Source of the DNA: MPNP01 sp026709725
GTDB lineage: Bacteria > Pseudomonadota > Alphaproteobacteria > Rhodobacterales > Rhodobacteraceae
Direction of reading: 5' to 3'
DNA length: 64,000 nucleotides
Assembly (NCBI GenBank): GCA_965200805.1
Contig: OZ241384.1
Span: 62,001 to 126,000, forward strand
Shown: positions 8,740 through 17,708 of the stretch, piece by piece
How the letters are laid out: every line of letters begins with the position of its first letter
Numbering within the stretch: position 1 is the stretch's first letter
The notes under the pieces: generated by a model
Databases searched by the model: none
The model's input: the letters and a program-made list of their open reading frames with translations, nothing else
Told to the model about the DNA's origin: nothing
Program-made: the position numbers and the translations under genes

Positions 8740-9327
8740 ATGTTTCAGGGCCCCAGAGATCACACCCTCATTGATGCTCTGGAAGTACTCACAGCACAAG
8801 GATTTGAAGGGCGTCTGTGGCGTGTGGCGCGCGACGGACGCGATCCGACACTCTTCTTTTCCGGGGGAAACAGGTGGGATAGTGGGGCGTTTGATGTCCT
8901 CTACACGTCACTGATTAAGGAAGGTGCTCTGGCAGAGATGCACTATCATTCCACACGAGGTCAACCCATAGCACCCTCGAAGATCAGGTACAGGCTTCAT
9001 GAATTAGAAGCACGGATCAACGGTGTACTCGACCTGACAAGCAGGAGTTTTCTGTCACGCCTTAAGGTCAATATGGCTGCATTTGGTAAACTGCCTTACC
9101 TCAAACGCCAGGCTGAATATGAAATCTGTCAAAGAATCGGTGAAGCTGTTCATTTTCTGGGATCAAAGAGTGCTGAAGACCCGTCTGCGATCCTGGTTCC
9201 AAACGCACGCTACGAGTGCACCAATATGGTTATCTTTGGCGATCATGTAAACCCCGGGGACATTGAACATGTTAGGGATCACGGTGTGATTGACTGGTCG
9301 AAGGTTGAATTGGGTCCAGAACTGTAA
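8740..9327 (+). CDS. RES-domain toxin (predicted NAD+-degrading)
   Basis: The protein of 195 residues has the RES-domain pattern: an early Arg (GRLWRVARDG), then FSGGNRWDSGAFDVLYTS and the Glu-containing ALAEMHYH. A conserved tail, ILVPNARYECTNMVIFGDHV, follows. RES toxins are ADP-ribosyltransferase-like enzymes that deplete NAD+ by hydrolysis or phosphorolysis and halt growth when the antitoxin is lost. The preceding gene is the matching Xre antitoxin, two bases away. The length is at the upper end of normal, and nothing suggests inactivation. Confidence 0.85.
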   Translation: MFQGPRDHTLIDALEVLTAQGFEGRLWRVARDGRDPTLFFSGGNRWDSGAFDVLYTSLIKEGALAEMHYHSTRGQPIAPSKIRYRLHELEARINGVLDLTSRSFLSRLKVNMAAFGKLPYLKRQAEYEICQRIGEAVHFLGSKSAEDPSAILVPNARYECTNMVIFGDHVNPGDIEHVRDHGVIDWSKVELGPEL

Positions 9328-9590
9328 GCATTTATGTTTTCAGTTTCGTTCGCCCTTGCTCCGGTTTGACCCTCCGGGCGTTGCACTTCAGAACAGAAAA
9401 GGGGCTAAATGCACCTATCGGCTACTCTTGCCAGTATGTTCATCTTCCGACTTCATGCCAATTGCGAACTTGACGCGTCTTGAAGCCTGACGGTCTTCAA
9501 CGCCATTTTTTTTCAACGGGTCGTGCGGACGAGAATCCAATGGCAACCAACCTGCTCCGGGCCCACTCAGCAATGTGATCACTTCCGCCA
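9328..9590. other. Intergenic, downstream of the RES toxin
   Basis: I see no gene, RNA or clear terminator in this stretch before duplication A copy 2. Confidence 0.4.
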
Positions 9591-9725
9591 AATGCCGCGG
9601 CGGCGACTGCCGCCAAAGGCAAGGCAACGGCCCGGCACCAGGTCCGGGGATTTATCCGACTCCTCGAAGAGATCACCCCTGTTGACATCAACGGATTCGA
9701 GCCCTCACCGGCTCCGGCGGTCTGA
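9591..9725 (+). pseudogene. C-terminal fragment of the creatininase gene
   Basis: The fragment repeats the final 44 codons of the gene at 6251..7042 (from NAAAATAAKG to SPAPAV and the stop). It lacks all metal-binding residues and has no start of its own. Confidence 0.9.
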
Positions 9726-10234
9726 TCAGATGGAAAAAATCCCGCGGGCCCGGATCGAATGCAAAATGCCAGAGGTTCCGGGTCCCATTCCGGATCGAGC
9801 CAGCATCACGGCAGGAAATCCTGTTTCTCCGTTTCCTGTGCACACGACACGCAGAGAGGGAAGATTGCCGCCCCGGATACCAACAACCTGCATGAGCGGC
9901 TGAGGGTGCATGAGGAGGTGATTTCGTCTTTTCTGCATGGACCCCAGTGCAGGCTCCGCGAACAATGGGGGTATGAGGATCAGGATAGGCGCAGCGAGAG
10001 GATCAAGGGCTCAGAATGTTTCTGGACTCCAAACATGACACGCCAATAAAGGTGAGGGTTGCAAAACGCTCATGGCCGCCCGGCACATCGCTGAAATCAT
10101 CGAAGAGACAGCCCACATCGCCTTCATCAGCCAGTGCCTGCAGGCCAACCGTCCCCCGATCAGGAACTGATCCCCTCCCCCGACACTCCCGCACCTCTCC
10201 CAGGGCGGACCCGATCCGCCGGTCACGGCTCCGG
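9591..10234 (+). repeat. Segmental duplication A, copy 2
   Basis: This is the second copy of the 644 bp at 6908..7551. The distance between copies (2683 bp) equals A plus B copy 2 plus the toxin-antitoxin DNA. That is the arrangement expected if a circular DNA carrying A had integrated by homologous recombination, or if a tandem duplication had occurred. Confidence 0.95.
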
Positions 10235-10299
10235 TCTGCCCGCCCGACCCCCTGGCGCCCCGTGCGGTCTGACACCCTCCGCGCTTTCAGAAAGACCTG

Positions 10300-10761
10300 T
10301 CAGAAACGCGCATCGTTCAGGCGCCAGTAGGCGTCAGCGCCTTCTGCCGCCTCATTCTCTTCAGCATGATCGAGAGGTGTCCCGCCGTCTGCACCCCGCT
10401 CAGCATCAGCTCCCGCCGCAAGCAGCGCATTCACAGTCCCGGCAGTGCCAGACCCCGCTGCAAGGCGGAGCGGTGTCCCGCCGTATTCGTCTCGCGCTTC
10501 AGTGTCGGCTCCTGATGCGATGCAGCATTCAACACCGGTGCGGGTCGCGGCTTCGAAGAATGATGCTGTGTTCCAGGCACCGCAATCGGATTGCGCATGG
10601 GTTGGAGCGCTGAGTGAGAGAACAGGTGCGCTGGTGGCAAGCGGCGAAGCATGGGAGGTTTTCGGTGGAGGCGGCGGCGGGTCGGCTGACCATGCGGGTC
10701 TTTGGGAGGGTCGGGGAATTGAAATCAATCCTGTTCCAAGGGACTGGGCAGACGAAGGCAC
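10300..10761 (-). CDS. Ankyrin-repeat protein
   Basis: The C-terminal two thirds carry about two and a half ankyrin repeats: NTASFFEAATRTGVECCIASG, ADTEARDEYGGTPLRLAAGSG, and NALLAAGADAERGADGGTPLDHA. Ahead of them a weak signal-like stretch ends in APTHAQSDCG, which suggests periplasmic export, but the N-terminal 35 residues are proline-rich and the true start is uncertain. Ankyrin repeats mediate protein-protein contacts; there is no attached enzymatic domain. The gene lies just right of duplication A copy 2 and points towards it. Confidence 0.65.
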   Translation of the reverse strand: MPSSAQSLGTGLISIPRPSQRPAWSADPPPPPPKTSHASPLATSAPVLSLSAPTHAQSDCGAWNTASFFEAATRTGVECCIASGADTEARDEYGGTPLRLAAGSGTAGTVNALLAAGADAERGADGGTPLDHAEENEAAEGADAYWRLNDARF

Positions 10762-10940
10762 TGCTGCTTCCCAACCCGATCACCATGGGATCTCCTGTTT
10801 CCGGAGCGTTGCAGATTCCCGAAGACAGGCTTGCGAAACCGGCAATTGAATGAACACCGCCCCGGTCCAATATGTCGCACTGACCATAGAGGTCAATGGC
10901 CCGACCACAGAGGTCGATGGATTATGTGAAAGGAACAATC

Positions 10941-11156
10941 ATGGCCGTCATGGATTTTGGATACCGAAACTCCATTTCTACCGGTGGAGTCGTCGTTCGC
11001 CCGCTGAAGGCGCTGTTTGCGCGCATCATGGCGTATCGGAACTACAGGAAAGCCCGCAGCGAGCTGGAGCATCTGACCGATCGGGAGCTCGATGATCTCG
11101 GCATCGCCCGCTACGACATCCCCGCGATCGCCAGGAAGCCTCGCGAAACACGCTGA
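10941..11156 (+). CDS. DUF1127 small basic protein
   Basis: The start is fixed by an AAGGA ribosome-binding site seven bases upstream of ATG 10941, giving 71 residues. The C-terminal half matches the DUF1127 (YjiS-like) pattern: RIMAYRNYRKARSELEHLTD followed by RELDDLGIARYDIPAIAR. Such short proteins are common in Alphaproteobacteria, and some bind RNA and affect phosphate and carbon metabolism. A strong hairpin follows the stop codon by 24 bases, so the gene is a monocistronic unit. Confidence 0.85.
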   Translation: MAVMDFGYRNSISTGGVVVRPLKALFARIMAYRNYRKARSELEHLTDRELDDLGIARYDIPAIARKPRETR

Positions 11157-11180
11157 AGACCCAGCGGAGATCACCCGGAC

Positions 11181-11216
11181 ACCCGATGGTGCCAACCCGC
11201 ACCATCGGGTCTTTGC
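11181..11216 (+). terminator. Intrinsic terminator of the DUF1127 gene
   Basis: A perfect 11-bp stem ACCCGATGGTG/CACCATCGGGT encloses an 8-base loop and is followed by CTTTGC. The T-run is short, so termination may be partial. The helicase gene converges from the other side and stops at 11219. Confidence 0.75.
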
Positions 11217-11218
11217 AA

Positions 11219-13795
11219 TTATGCGACCCGGTGCAGGTAGTTCTGCATGACCATCCTCGATGCATTGTCATCGAAGCGCACCATGATCCGCCGGGCACTG
11301 ACGGCATGGACCGTTCCGGTGCCGAACCTTCGATGGCTGACGCGGTCACCGATCTGAAGCCCGGCGGGGCGGGGCATCGTCCCCGACATCGGGGCCGAAC
11401 CCCGGGGGTGGGGATTTGTTCTGCGCGGCGATCTCCCTTCAGCCTGCCCCGTCAGTGTCGGTGAGCGGCGTGCACCAGCATCCGGACCCTGACCTGAATC
11501 AGTCGACTGCGCCTGGGATTTGTGCTGCGCGGGGATCTCCAGAAGAAAGCGGGACGGGGATGCCGGATTGTAGACACCATACCGCCAGCGAAGATCGACA
11601 TGCGAGATAATGCAGCGTTCCATGGCCCGGGTCAGGCCGACATGGGCAAGCCGCCTTTCTTCCTCAAGTTTCTCATCCGCAACAATTGACCGGCTCAGCC
11701 GCACAGCATCGGCAAGATCTTCTTCCCGTGGCCTGTCTGTCCATCTCAATACGCGAGAGGCGAGATCCCGACCACGAACCAGCGCTGCATCTTTTCCGTC
11801 CTCCCCTGTCCCGCCCTGCAGGCTGCGCGCAAGCAGATGCAGGTGCCCAAGTGACGGTTTGTCGGGATCCGTCGAGGCAAAGGCGATCACCATCATGGCC
11901 AGTGACTTGATCTGCGCCATCCTGAGGGTGTCCAACTGTTCACCTCCGGGGGTCAGCCAGGGCAGAATGCCCTCTTCCCATGCCACCAGAAACATGACCG
12001 GATATTCACTTCCCTTGGCAGCATGAAGTGTCATCAGCGTGATCTGATTTTTTGCATCACTGACTTCAACAACATCGTCCGACATCAGACCGACATGCTC
12101 AAGAAAATCACCAAGGGTCTGATGGCGCCCGGCAAAATCGACAAGCTTGTCGAGGTTCTCGACCCGTTGCGCTGCATCTTCGGAATCAAGGGTTCGATGG
12201 TAATTTGCCATACCGCTTTCCTCGACAACCATCCGCACCAGCATCCGAACTTCCCGGCAACGTGCTTCAGGGACACCGGTCTCGATTTGTGTCCCGCTCT
12301 GGGTCACAGAATCACACCGGATCGCCGTTCGGGAAAACGCGTCCGACCACCGCTCCACATTGCCGAGAAACTCCCTGATGCGTCGTGACGGAGCAGATGA
12401 CAATGTCCCATCGTTTGCGGCAAGATGCGCCATTGCATACATCGGGACATCGTCGTCACCAGCCCGCCCGCGGATAACTCCGATCGTCTTGACACCAATG
12501 CCTCGGGAGGGGGTGTTGACAGCACGTTCAAAGGCCCCGGAATCCGCACTGTTGTGGCATAACCGAAGATAGGACAGCATGTCCCGGATCTCCTTGCGTT
12601 CATAGAATTTTGGACCACCAAAGACCTGATAGGGCAATCCGGCCCTGACCAAAGCCTGCTCAACTTCAGCGAGGCAGGCCCAGGTCCTGGCACTGACCGC
12701 AATATCCGCAAGACGATAGTCTGGATCCCTTCCCATCGTGAGTTTCCGGATGGCATCAACCACGCCATCGGCTTCGGCAAGATTGGTTCGGTATCGAACA
12801 ACCTCGACCTTGCGGGCCGCCCACCCGGCCATCCCATCCGCACAGCGCAGGGATTTCTTGTGACGGTGGATATTGTTTGCAATCACTCCAACAGCTGCAC
12901 CAAGAATGTGTGTTGTCGAACGATAGTTCTGTTCCAGCCGAACAAGCCGGGCCCCGGGATAGTGCTCACTAAAGCCGAGCATGATTTTGGGTTCTGCCCC
13001 CCGCCAACTGTAGATGGCCTGATCATCATCACCAACACAACAGAGATTGTTTTTCTGCCCGGTCAGCAACTGCAGCCAGGCATACTGTGCCCGATTCACA
13101 TCCTGGAACTCATCAACGAGGGCAAAACGGAACTGACCCTGATAGTGCTCCCGGACATCCGGATTCTGCGACAGGATTGAGACAACATGCAGAATCAGAT
13201 CGCCAAAATCAGCCGCATTCGTCACCTGCAGTTCCTTTTGATAATGCCGGTAGATATCCAGAGCCTTGCCATCAAGGAGCGCACGGTCGTGCGCGGTGAG
13301 GTGCTCCGGTCGTCTGGCCTGATCTTTCCAGCCGGTGATCAGGCTGGCAACGCGTTTGGTTGGCCACTGCCTGTCATGGAACCTGCACTTTGCCAGGACC
13401 GATTTGAGGATACGGGCCTGATCCCGGTCGTCATAGATCGAGAACCTGTCATTCAGGCCCGCCATCTCTGCGTGCAGCCGCAGGATTCGCGCCGAGATCG
13501 AATGAAAGGTTCCGACCCATGGCAGGCGATGCGGGTCGACGCCTGTCATCCCGAAGATCCGCGCCCGCAATTCAGCGGCCGCCTTGTTTGTAAAGGCAAC
13601 GGCAAGGATCTGATTCGGGCGCGCAAGCGAGAGCTTCAGGATGTGGGCAATACGCGCCGTCAGCGTTCGGGTCTTGCCCGTGCCTGCACCCGCGATGATC
13701 AGAACCGGCCCCTCGAGAGCCTCGACCGCCTCACGCTGCTCGGGATTCAGTCCACGCAGATGTGTCATGAGTCCCGCTTTGGGAGCCTCTGTCAT
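11219..13795 (-). CDS. UvrD/PcrA/Rep-family DNA helicase with an internal insertion
   Basis: All superfamily-1A helicase motifs are present: Walker A IIAGAGTGKTRTL, motif Ia AFTNKAA, Walker B VDEFQDVN, GDDDQAIYSWRGA, LEQNYRST, TLHAAKGSEYPVMF and VGLTRAMER. A C-terminal PcrA-like Tudor domain (GDRVSHRRFGTGTV to the end) binds RNA polymerase in homologues. The start at 13795 has GAGGGA five bases upstream. Roles are in nucleotide-excision and mismatch repair and in clearing stalled polymerases. Between EEGILPW and EEERRLAHVG, where relatives have 10-20 residues, this protein has about 95 residues (about 614-708). The gene is monocistronic as far as I can see. Confidence 0.9.
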   Translation of the reverse strand: MTEAPKAGLMTHLRGLNPEQREAVEALEGPVLIIAGAGTGKTRTLTARIAHILKLSLARPNQILAVAFTNKAAAELRARIFGMTGVDPHRLPWVGTFHSISARILRLHAEMAGLNDRFSIYDDRDQARILKSVLAKCRFHDRQWPTKRVASLITGWKDQARRPEHLTAHDRALLDGKALDIYRHYQKELQVTNAADFGDLILHVVSILSQNPDVREHYQGQFRFALVDEFQDVNRAQYAWLQLLTGQKNNLCCVGDDDQAIYSWRGAEPKIMLGFSEHYPGARLVRLEQNYRSTTHILGAAVGVIANNIHRHKKSLRCADGMAGWAARKVEVVRYRTNLAEADGVVDAIRKLTMGRDPDYRLADIAVSARTWACLAEVEQALVRAGLPYQVFGGPKFYERKEIRDMLSYLRLCHNSADSGAFERAVNTPSRGIGVKTIGVIRGRAGDDDVPMYAMAHLAANDGTLSSAPSRRIREFLGNVERWSDAFSRTAIRCDSVTQSGTQIETGVPEARCREVRMLVRMVVEESGMANYHRTLDSEDAAQRVENLDKLVDFAGRHQTLGDFLEHVGLMSDDVVEVSDAKNQITLMTLHAAKGSEYPVMFLVAWEEGILPWLTPGGEQLDTLRMAQIKSLAMMVIAFASTDPDKPSLGHLHLLARSLQGGTGEDGKDAALVRGRDLASRVLRWTDRPREEDLADAVRLSRSIVADEKLEEERRLAHVGLTRAMERCIISHVDLRWRYGVYNPASPSRFLLEIPAQHKSQAQSTDSGQGPDAGARRSPTLTGQAEGRSPRRTNPHPRGSAPMSGTMPRPAGLQIGDRVSHRRFGTGTVHAVSARRIMVRFDDNASRMVMQNYLHRVA

Positions 13796-13831
13796 TTTTC
13801 CCTCACGCAGTGCAATTCCATCGCCATTCAT

Positions 13832-14401
13832 GATCAGCGGGCAATGTCAACGACAAATCGATTTGACAATCCAAACATGCGCAAATCACCGGATATCAGA
13901 TTCTGCCACAACCTGCACCACCAGCACGGACCGGGACATGCCACCACATCGATAACGGATTGCCTCCACGACATGATCACATCCCGACACCGTGATCATC
14001 GATTCGCTGTCCCGCGGAATGTCATTGCAATGGTTGCGTCACGAACTGTCAGCAGTTGTGCTCAGCACCCGCGCTCAACCGGTTGAAAAAGCCACTGGCC
14101 AGCGGAACAGGGCACTGATCACGGCATTCGATACAGGTGGCATGAAGTGGAGGCTGTGCCGGATACGGCCCTTGCGCAGATGCGGGCCGGGGAGGTGGAG
14201 AATTGCTGAACATAACATCTGACCGTGATATTGCCCTGCAAGGGCCAAAATCGATCGTGATGCGGTCAGCCCTATCAAACTGATAGAGTAGAGAATCTGC
14301 AAGAGATTTGTGTATTTGATCTGTTGACGCTGGCCTCATTTGCACGATTTCCCGCAATTGCAGTTCCATATGCCACGCGAATATATGGACGCGTCAAGAG
14401 C
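13832..14401. other. Intergenic stretch, no supported gene
   Basis: No frame gives a recognisable protein. The region upstream of the helicase probably contains its promoter, but I cannot place it. Confidence 0.4.
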
Positions 14402-14560
14402 GTGATCCCCGTATGGCTGACCCGGAAATCCGCACGTCCCTGATAACAGGTGATTCGCCAAAATCGCATTCGCCCCCGATCAGCGATTCGGCGATGCATC
14501 GGCCCCCTGCCCCGGATGTCTCGCAGCAGCACCGATCCATGCCACCGTCCGGGCGATCAA
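14402..14560 (+). repeat. Dispersed repeat R1, copy a
   Basis: This segment resembles 19490..19640. Shared blocks include GTGATCCCCGTATGGCTGAC, CCGGAAATC, AATCGCATTCGCC, and a run related to ATCAGCGAT. Identity is roughly 80% by eye. The end coordinates are approximate. Confidence 0.75.
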
Positions 14561-14881
14561 TCCACCCGATTTTCACGACGAGTTGCCCGGGCCTGTGACC
14601 AAGAACAGGGTCGAGGGCTCCCCATCAGAAAACCCTCCCCCAGAGGACAGAACAGGAGCCCTCCCGGACACACCCGCACTCCCCACCACCCCCTGCCAGG
14701 ACAGAAGAGACCCCCTCTGTTGAATCACTGGGGCCGGCACGGTGATCAATGCCCTGTGCTCCCTCCTCCGCAGGCCCGCACTCTCTTCCCGGAAGGAGGG
14801 GGAGGGCCGTCCGGCCCATGACACGACCCGGGCCGTCATCGGCCCCGGGTCATGATCGCTCCGGGGTCATCACTCCGGGCT

Positions 14882-14971
14882 GCAGCACCCGCACCCGCAT
14901 GGGCCTGGATCGATGAATCCGAGAGAGTCAGGATCAGATTTGGCAGCACCCGCACCCGCATGGGCCTGGAT
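14882..14971 (+). repeat. Two 29-bp direct repeats, 61 bp apart
   Basis: The same 29 bases, GCAGCACCCGCACCCGCATG plus GGCCTGGAT, occur at 14882..14910 and 14943..14971. Two units with no further copies do not make a CRISPR array. Just upstream (14825..14851) is a GC-rich hairpin, GACCCGGGCCG with a complementary arm. Confidence 0.8.
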
Positions 14972-15120
14972 GGTGATGACGGGGCGGGGCGGCCCGTGCC
15001 GCCAACACAACCCTCGTGGGCGTGCGCATGACGCGCCCATCGGACAGACCGGGGCCAGCTGGGGACGCGCCCCCATGGGATGATCCGGGGGACCGGTGTC
15101 CTTGCCTTGTCGGACCGGTC

Positions 15121-15312
15121 TACGCGGCCCGGGCCCGGATGGCGGCGACAGGGCGATCACCCGAGGTCATTGACCGGGCCAACGACAACAGGCTCCGCCT
15201 GGCAGGCGCGGCCCCAAGGGAGGACTGGTGGAGGATTGGCGGTCGAATCGGGCCAGGAAACCGGGGATCGTCGGGAAATGTCACAAAAAGTCAGCCATGG
15301 GAGAATCGCTCC
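15121..15312 (+). repeat. Dispersed repeat R2, copy a
   Basis: The segment shares blocks with 19641..19757 and with the reverse strand of 50440..50640, including GGGCCAACGACAAC, AGGCTCCGCC, GTCGAATC-GGCCAGGA and AAGTCAGCCATGGGAGAATC. A frame through it reads MAATGRSPEVIDRANDNRLR in one copy and a similar peptide in the 50.5-kb copy. It may therefore derive from the end of a coding mobile element. Confidence 0.75.
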
Positions 15313-15326
15313 CGTGTCGGGAGGTC

Positions 15327-15363
15327 CTAATTTGATTCTTGGTTACTTAAGCATATAATCCCC
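15327..15363 (-). mobile_element. Truncated MITE end
   Basis: Read on the minus strand this is GGGGATTATATGCTTAAGTA and the 17 bases after it. That matches the left end of the MITE at 20241 (GGGGATTATATACTTGAGTA) with only a few differences. The rest of the element is missing. It abuts the end of repeat R2. Confidence 0.75.
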
Positions 15364-15421
15364 TTTTGATGGGGAGCACTCTCCCTGATTCCGGGCCACA
15401 GACCCGCAGGAAAGTCGTCGC

Positions 15422-15793
15422 ATGAATACGCTGAACCGTGAGCAGGGGAGAAACCCTAATCTTGGCTTTGGAATGGTGCCACCCAAACCAGCGACACTCA
15501 GTCGGTATCTTCATTCGGCACAAAACGTCGTTGATATACTGTTTGGTTCTGAACCCAACGAGAATGCCTTGGATTCTATCAGCGAGACTAAGGGTCTCTG
15601 CAATCGAGTTCTTCGTGAAGATCAACCCGACTGGGTCGTTGTTTGGCTTCGCCTTGGTCTTCCGAACAGACGAAGACTGAGGTGGATGGCTCGCGATCTC
15701 CCAATCCTCCGTCAGGCCGTGAAGGAGGGTGATGTGCGTGGCTATGAGGGGTTGCCGAAAGTCTGCAGCGTGCAGGGCTTGGAACGGCATTGA
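15422..15793 (+). CDS. Hypothetical protein upstream of a T5orf172-CSD gene
   Basis: This frame of 123 residues has no family I recognise. It is charged and has a central basic stretch (LRLGLPNRRRLRWMARDLPI). Its stop overlaps the TTG start of the next gene by four bases (TTGA), which is the main reason to consider it real. The ATG at 15422 lacks a strong ribosome-binding site. It could be a partner of the nuclease-like protein or a chance frame. Confidence 0.4.
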   Translation: MNTLNREQGRNPNLGFGMVPPKPATLSRYLHSAQNVVDILFGSEPNENALDSISETKGLCNRVLREDQPDWVVVWLRLGLPNRRRLRWMARDLPILRQAVKEGDVRGYEGLPKVCSVQGLERH

Positions 15794-16347
15794 GATTCTT
15801 CATCAAGGGCGATGAGCTGCCCCTTGAGGGGGGGCGCGGCCATCTCTATCTGCCGAGCACTCGATCAGACCGAAGCCTGATCAAAATTGGGCAAACCCAA
15901 AGAAGTCTCTTGAAGCGCGTCGAAGAGATCAACCGAGCCACCGGGGTGGTGGATCCGTTCAGCCCCCGCAGCATCTGGTTTGTGGCAGACCCCGTGGGTG
16001 CAGAAAACGCCGTCCATGAACTGCTGAGCGAATACCGCGTAAGGGTCGATAGGGAGTTCTTTCGTATCGAACCAAGAGAAGCGTCCCGCAAGATCTCGGA
16101 ACTGCTGAGAAAAATGGATGGCGAGGCGCGTCTTTCTGGCTATGTGAAGCTTATGAATACAGACAAGCGGTATGGTTTCATCAAAGCGGCTGATTCAGAC
16201 TATTTCTTCCACATTTCAGAATTGCAGGGCCTTGAACTCCCTGACATCCAGATCGGCAACCAAGTGACATTCACACGACTCGACACGCGTCTTGGGCCTG
16301 CTGCAGCTGACGTGCGGAAGACGAGGGAGTTTGACAAAACGGCTTAA
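15790..16347 (+). CDS. T5orf172 (GIY-YIG) nuclease-like domain fused to a cold-shock domain
   Basis: The 185-residue protein has two domains. Residues 15-110 fit the T5orf172/MUG113 branch of GIY-YIG nucleases: HLYLPS, LIKIGQTQ, the conserved Arg in LLKRVEEIN, the Glu in GAENAVHELL and DREFFRIEP near the end. Residues 115-178 are a cold-shock OB fold with both RNA-binding motifs (KRYGFIK and DYFFHISEL) and a closing basic stretch. Cold-shock domains bind single-stranded RNA or DNA, so a nucleic-acid-guided nuclease or a regulator is plausible. The TTG start is weak but overlaps the upstream stop. The gene sits among toxin-antitoxin genes and repeats. Confidence 0.72.
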   Translation: MRFFIKGDELPLEGGRGHLYLPSTRSDRSLIKIGQTQRSLLKRVEEINRATGVVDPFSPRSIWFVADPVGAENAVHELLSEYRVRVDREFFRIEPREASRKISELLRKMDGEARLSGYVKLMNTDKRYGFIKAADSDYFFHISELQGLELPDIQIGNQVTFTRLDTRLGPAAADVRKTREFDKTA

Positions 16348-16432
16348 ACTCGTCAGAGAGAAGTTCATCACAGAACTGGCGCATGATTTCCGCCCACCGC
16401 CCATCCGATGATTATCTTGATCCGCTTTCCCC

Positions 16433-16585
16433 GTGACCGCCCTATCCACCGAGGAGATGCTGGTTGTGTTCCTCGCCGTTGCCAATGATGTGTTCCGGGC
16501 TGCGACGGCCTCGGGTTTCCTGACCGGGTTCGCCGAAGGGGCGGCAGTGGAGGAGGGGCGGAAGAATGGGGAGGATGTTCTATAA
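16433..16585 (+). CDS. Small hypothetical protein
   Basis: A GTG-initiated frame of 50 residues with a plausible amphipathic composition (EEMLVVFLAVANDVFRAATA) ends in a Gly/Glu-rich tail (GFAEGAAVEEGRKNGEDVL). I know no family for it, and it may be the tail of a decayed gene. Confidence 0.3.
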   Translation: MTALSTEEMLVVFLAVANDVFRAATASGFLTGFAEGAAVEEGRKNGEDVL

Positions 16586-16747
16586 ATGTACAAATCGTGT
16601 AGTCACTGTAAACCAAGTTGTTTCGATCCCGGGCAAGTAGTATCGGTCTCTTCCCCGGCCTATTTGGTATAGACAAAGAATTGATAGGGGAGGTATCTGA
16701 GGAACGGAGCCACGCCCAATCCTGATGCCAAAACACTCCACCCCCAT

Positions 16748-17692
16748 GTGCCCTTCCTCTGCGAGATGGCCGTGTCGTTTTTCGACATGGCCAAAGACAA
16801 TCTCGAACAGTTCCTGAACGCAATCGATGGGTACAGGGAGATGGAGGTCGATTCCCGCGGTCGGCCGGGGCCACCGAACCACGTTGCGTCTAAAATCAAG
16901 GATCTCCCGCCAGACATGATGGCCGCCTATGTGGGCGCCTGCCTGTCCGCCACGACCACCCTCGGTCTGTCCTATGTGCATGCATTCCGGCTGCCGGGGT
17001 TGCTGGCGCGCAACGGGGATCCTCTCCCGGCGAGCGCTGCCACACCGAACCCTGTCGCGCTGTTCGATGCCCTTCCGCCCGCCACCCGGCAGGCACTGTG
17101 CGCCCCTGATGGCAGGGTGAAGGCCCATGATGTTGAGATGGAGATCACCGCCGGGTACTTTCCTGAAGTGCGCGAGGATGCCGGCCCGGAAAAGAGCCAG
17201 GACCTGCGCGGGACCCTCGCCCATTGGCAATCGCGGGGCCTGCTGCACGACAGCCACCGCTCTCTCTTTGGCTCTGGCGTGCAATCTACACTGCGTCTGT
17301 TCATTCCGTACCGATCCATCCTTGTTCTCGACAGGATCCTTGCCGAGCAGATCGCTCCGCAGGGCGGTGCCACCTATGAAACCGTTGACCGGCGGATGGC
17401 AAGACATGACGAGGGACCTGTTCTCAAGTGGGACGGGGACAGGATTCAGGTGGAACTGCCAAAACGGCTGGGGCGGACATTGGAGGCCCGGTGGCAACCC
17501 GGCATCACATCGGTTGCGCGCATCCGGAAAAGGGGAACCTCTGTGTGGAGCCCCGGATTTGAAACGGTACTGAACAGATGTGGTTTTGTCGATCTGGAAC
17601 CCAAGACAGAGTACGAGATCCAACTGACCCACAAGAGCGAGGTCGGTGAAGGTGAGCCTGTAATAAAAACGATGACAACCGCTCGCAAATGA
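16748..17692 (+). CDS. Hypothetical protein with a C-terminal fibronectin-III-like domain
   Basis: The protein of about 314 residues has an alpha-helical N-terminal half of no family I recognise (FDMAKDNLEQFLNAIDGYRE). Its last 75 residues look like a fibronectin type III sandwich (LEARWQPGITSVARIRKRGT, FVDLEPKTEYEIQLTHKSE, then TMTTA). There is no signal peptide or membrane segment. The GTG at 16748 is one possible start, and an ATG at 16766 is another. The RES antitoxin gene follows after 16 bases, so the three genes 16748-18948 may be one transcription unit. The function is unknown. Confidence 0.55.
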   Translation: MPFLCEMAVSFFDMAKDNLEQFLNAIDGYREMEVDSRGRPGPPNHVASKIKDLPPDMMAAYVGACLSATTTLGLSYVHAFRLPGLLARNGDPLPASAATPNPVALFDALPPATRQALCAPDGRVKAHDVEMEITAGYFPEVREDAGPEKSQDLRGTLAHWQSRGLLHDSHRSLFGSGVQSTLRLFIPYRSILVLDRILAEQIAPQGGATYETVDRRMARHDEGPVLKWDGDRIQVELPKRLGRTLEARWQPGITSVARIRKRGTSVWSPGFETVLNRCGFVDLEPKTEYEIQLTHKSEVGEGEPVIKTMTTARK

Positions 17693-17708
17693 AGATTAGG
17701 AAAGACAG

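Noticed and set aside
13187..14086. Long plus-strand frame of about 300 residues overlapping the start of the helicase gene
   Set aside because: It is antisense to UvrD and has no recognisable domain; the helicase on the other strand has all motifs.
14882..14971. Possible CRISPR-like repeat
   Set aside because: There are only two 29-bp copies and one 32-bp spacer, no further units and no cas genes in the window.
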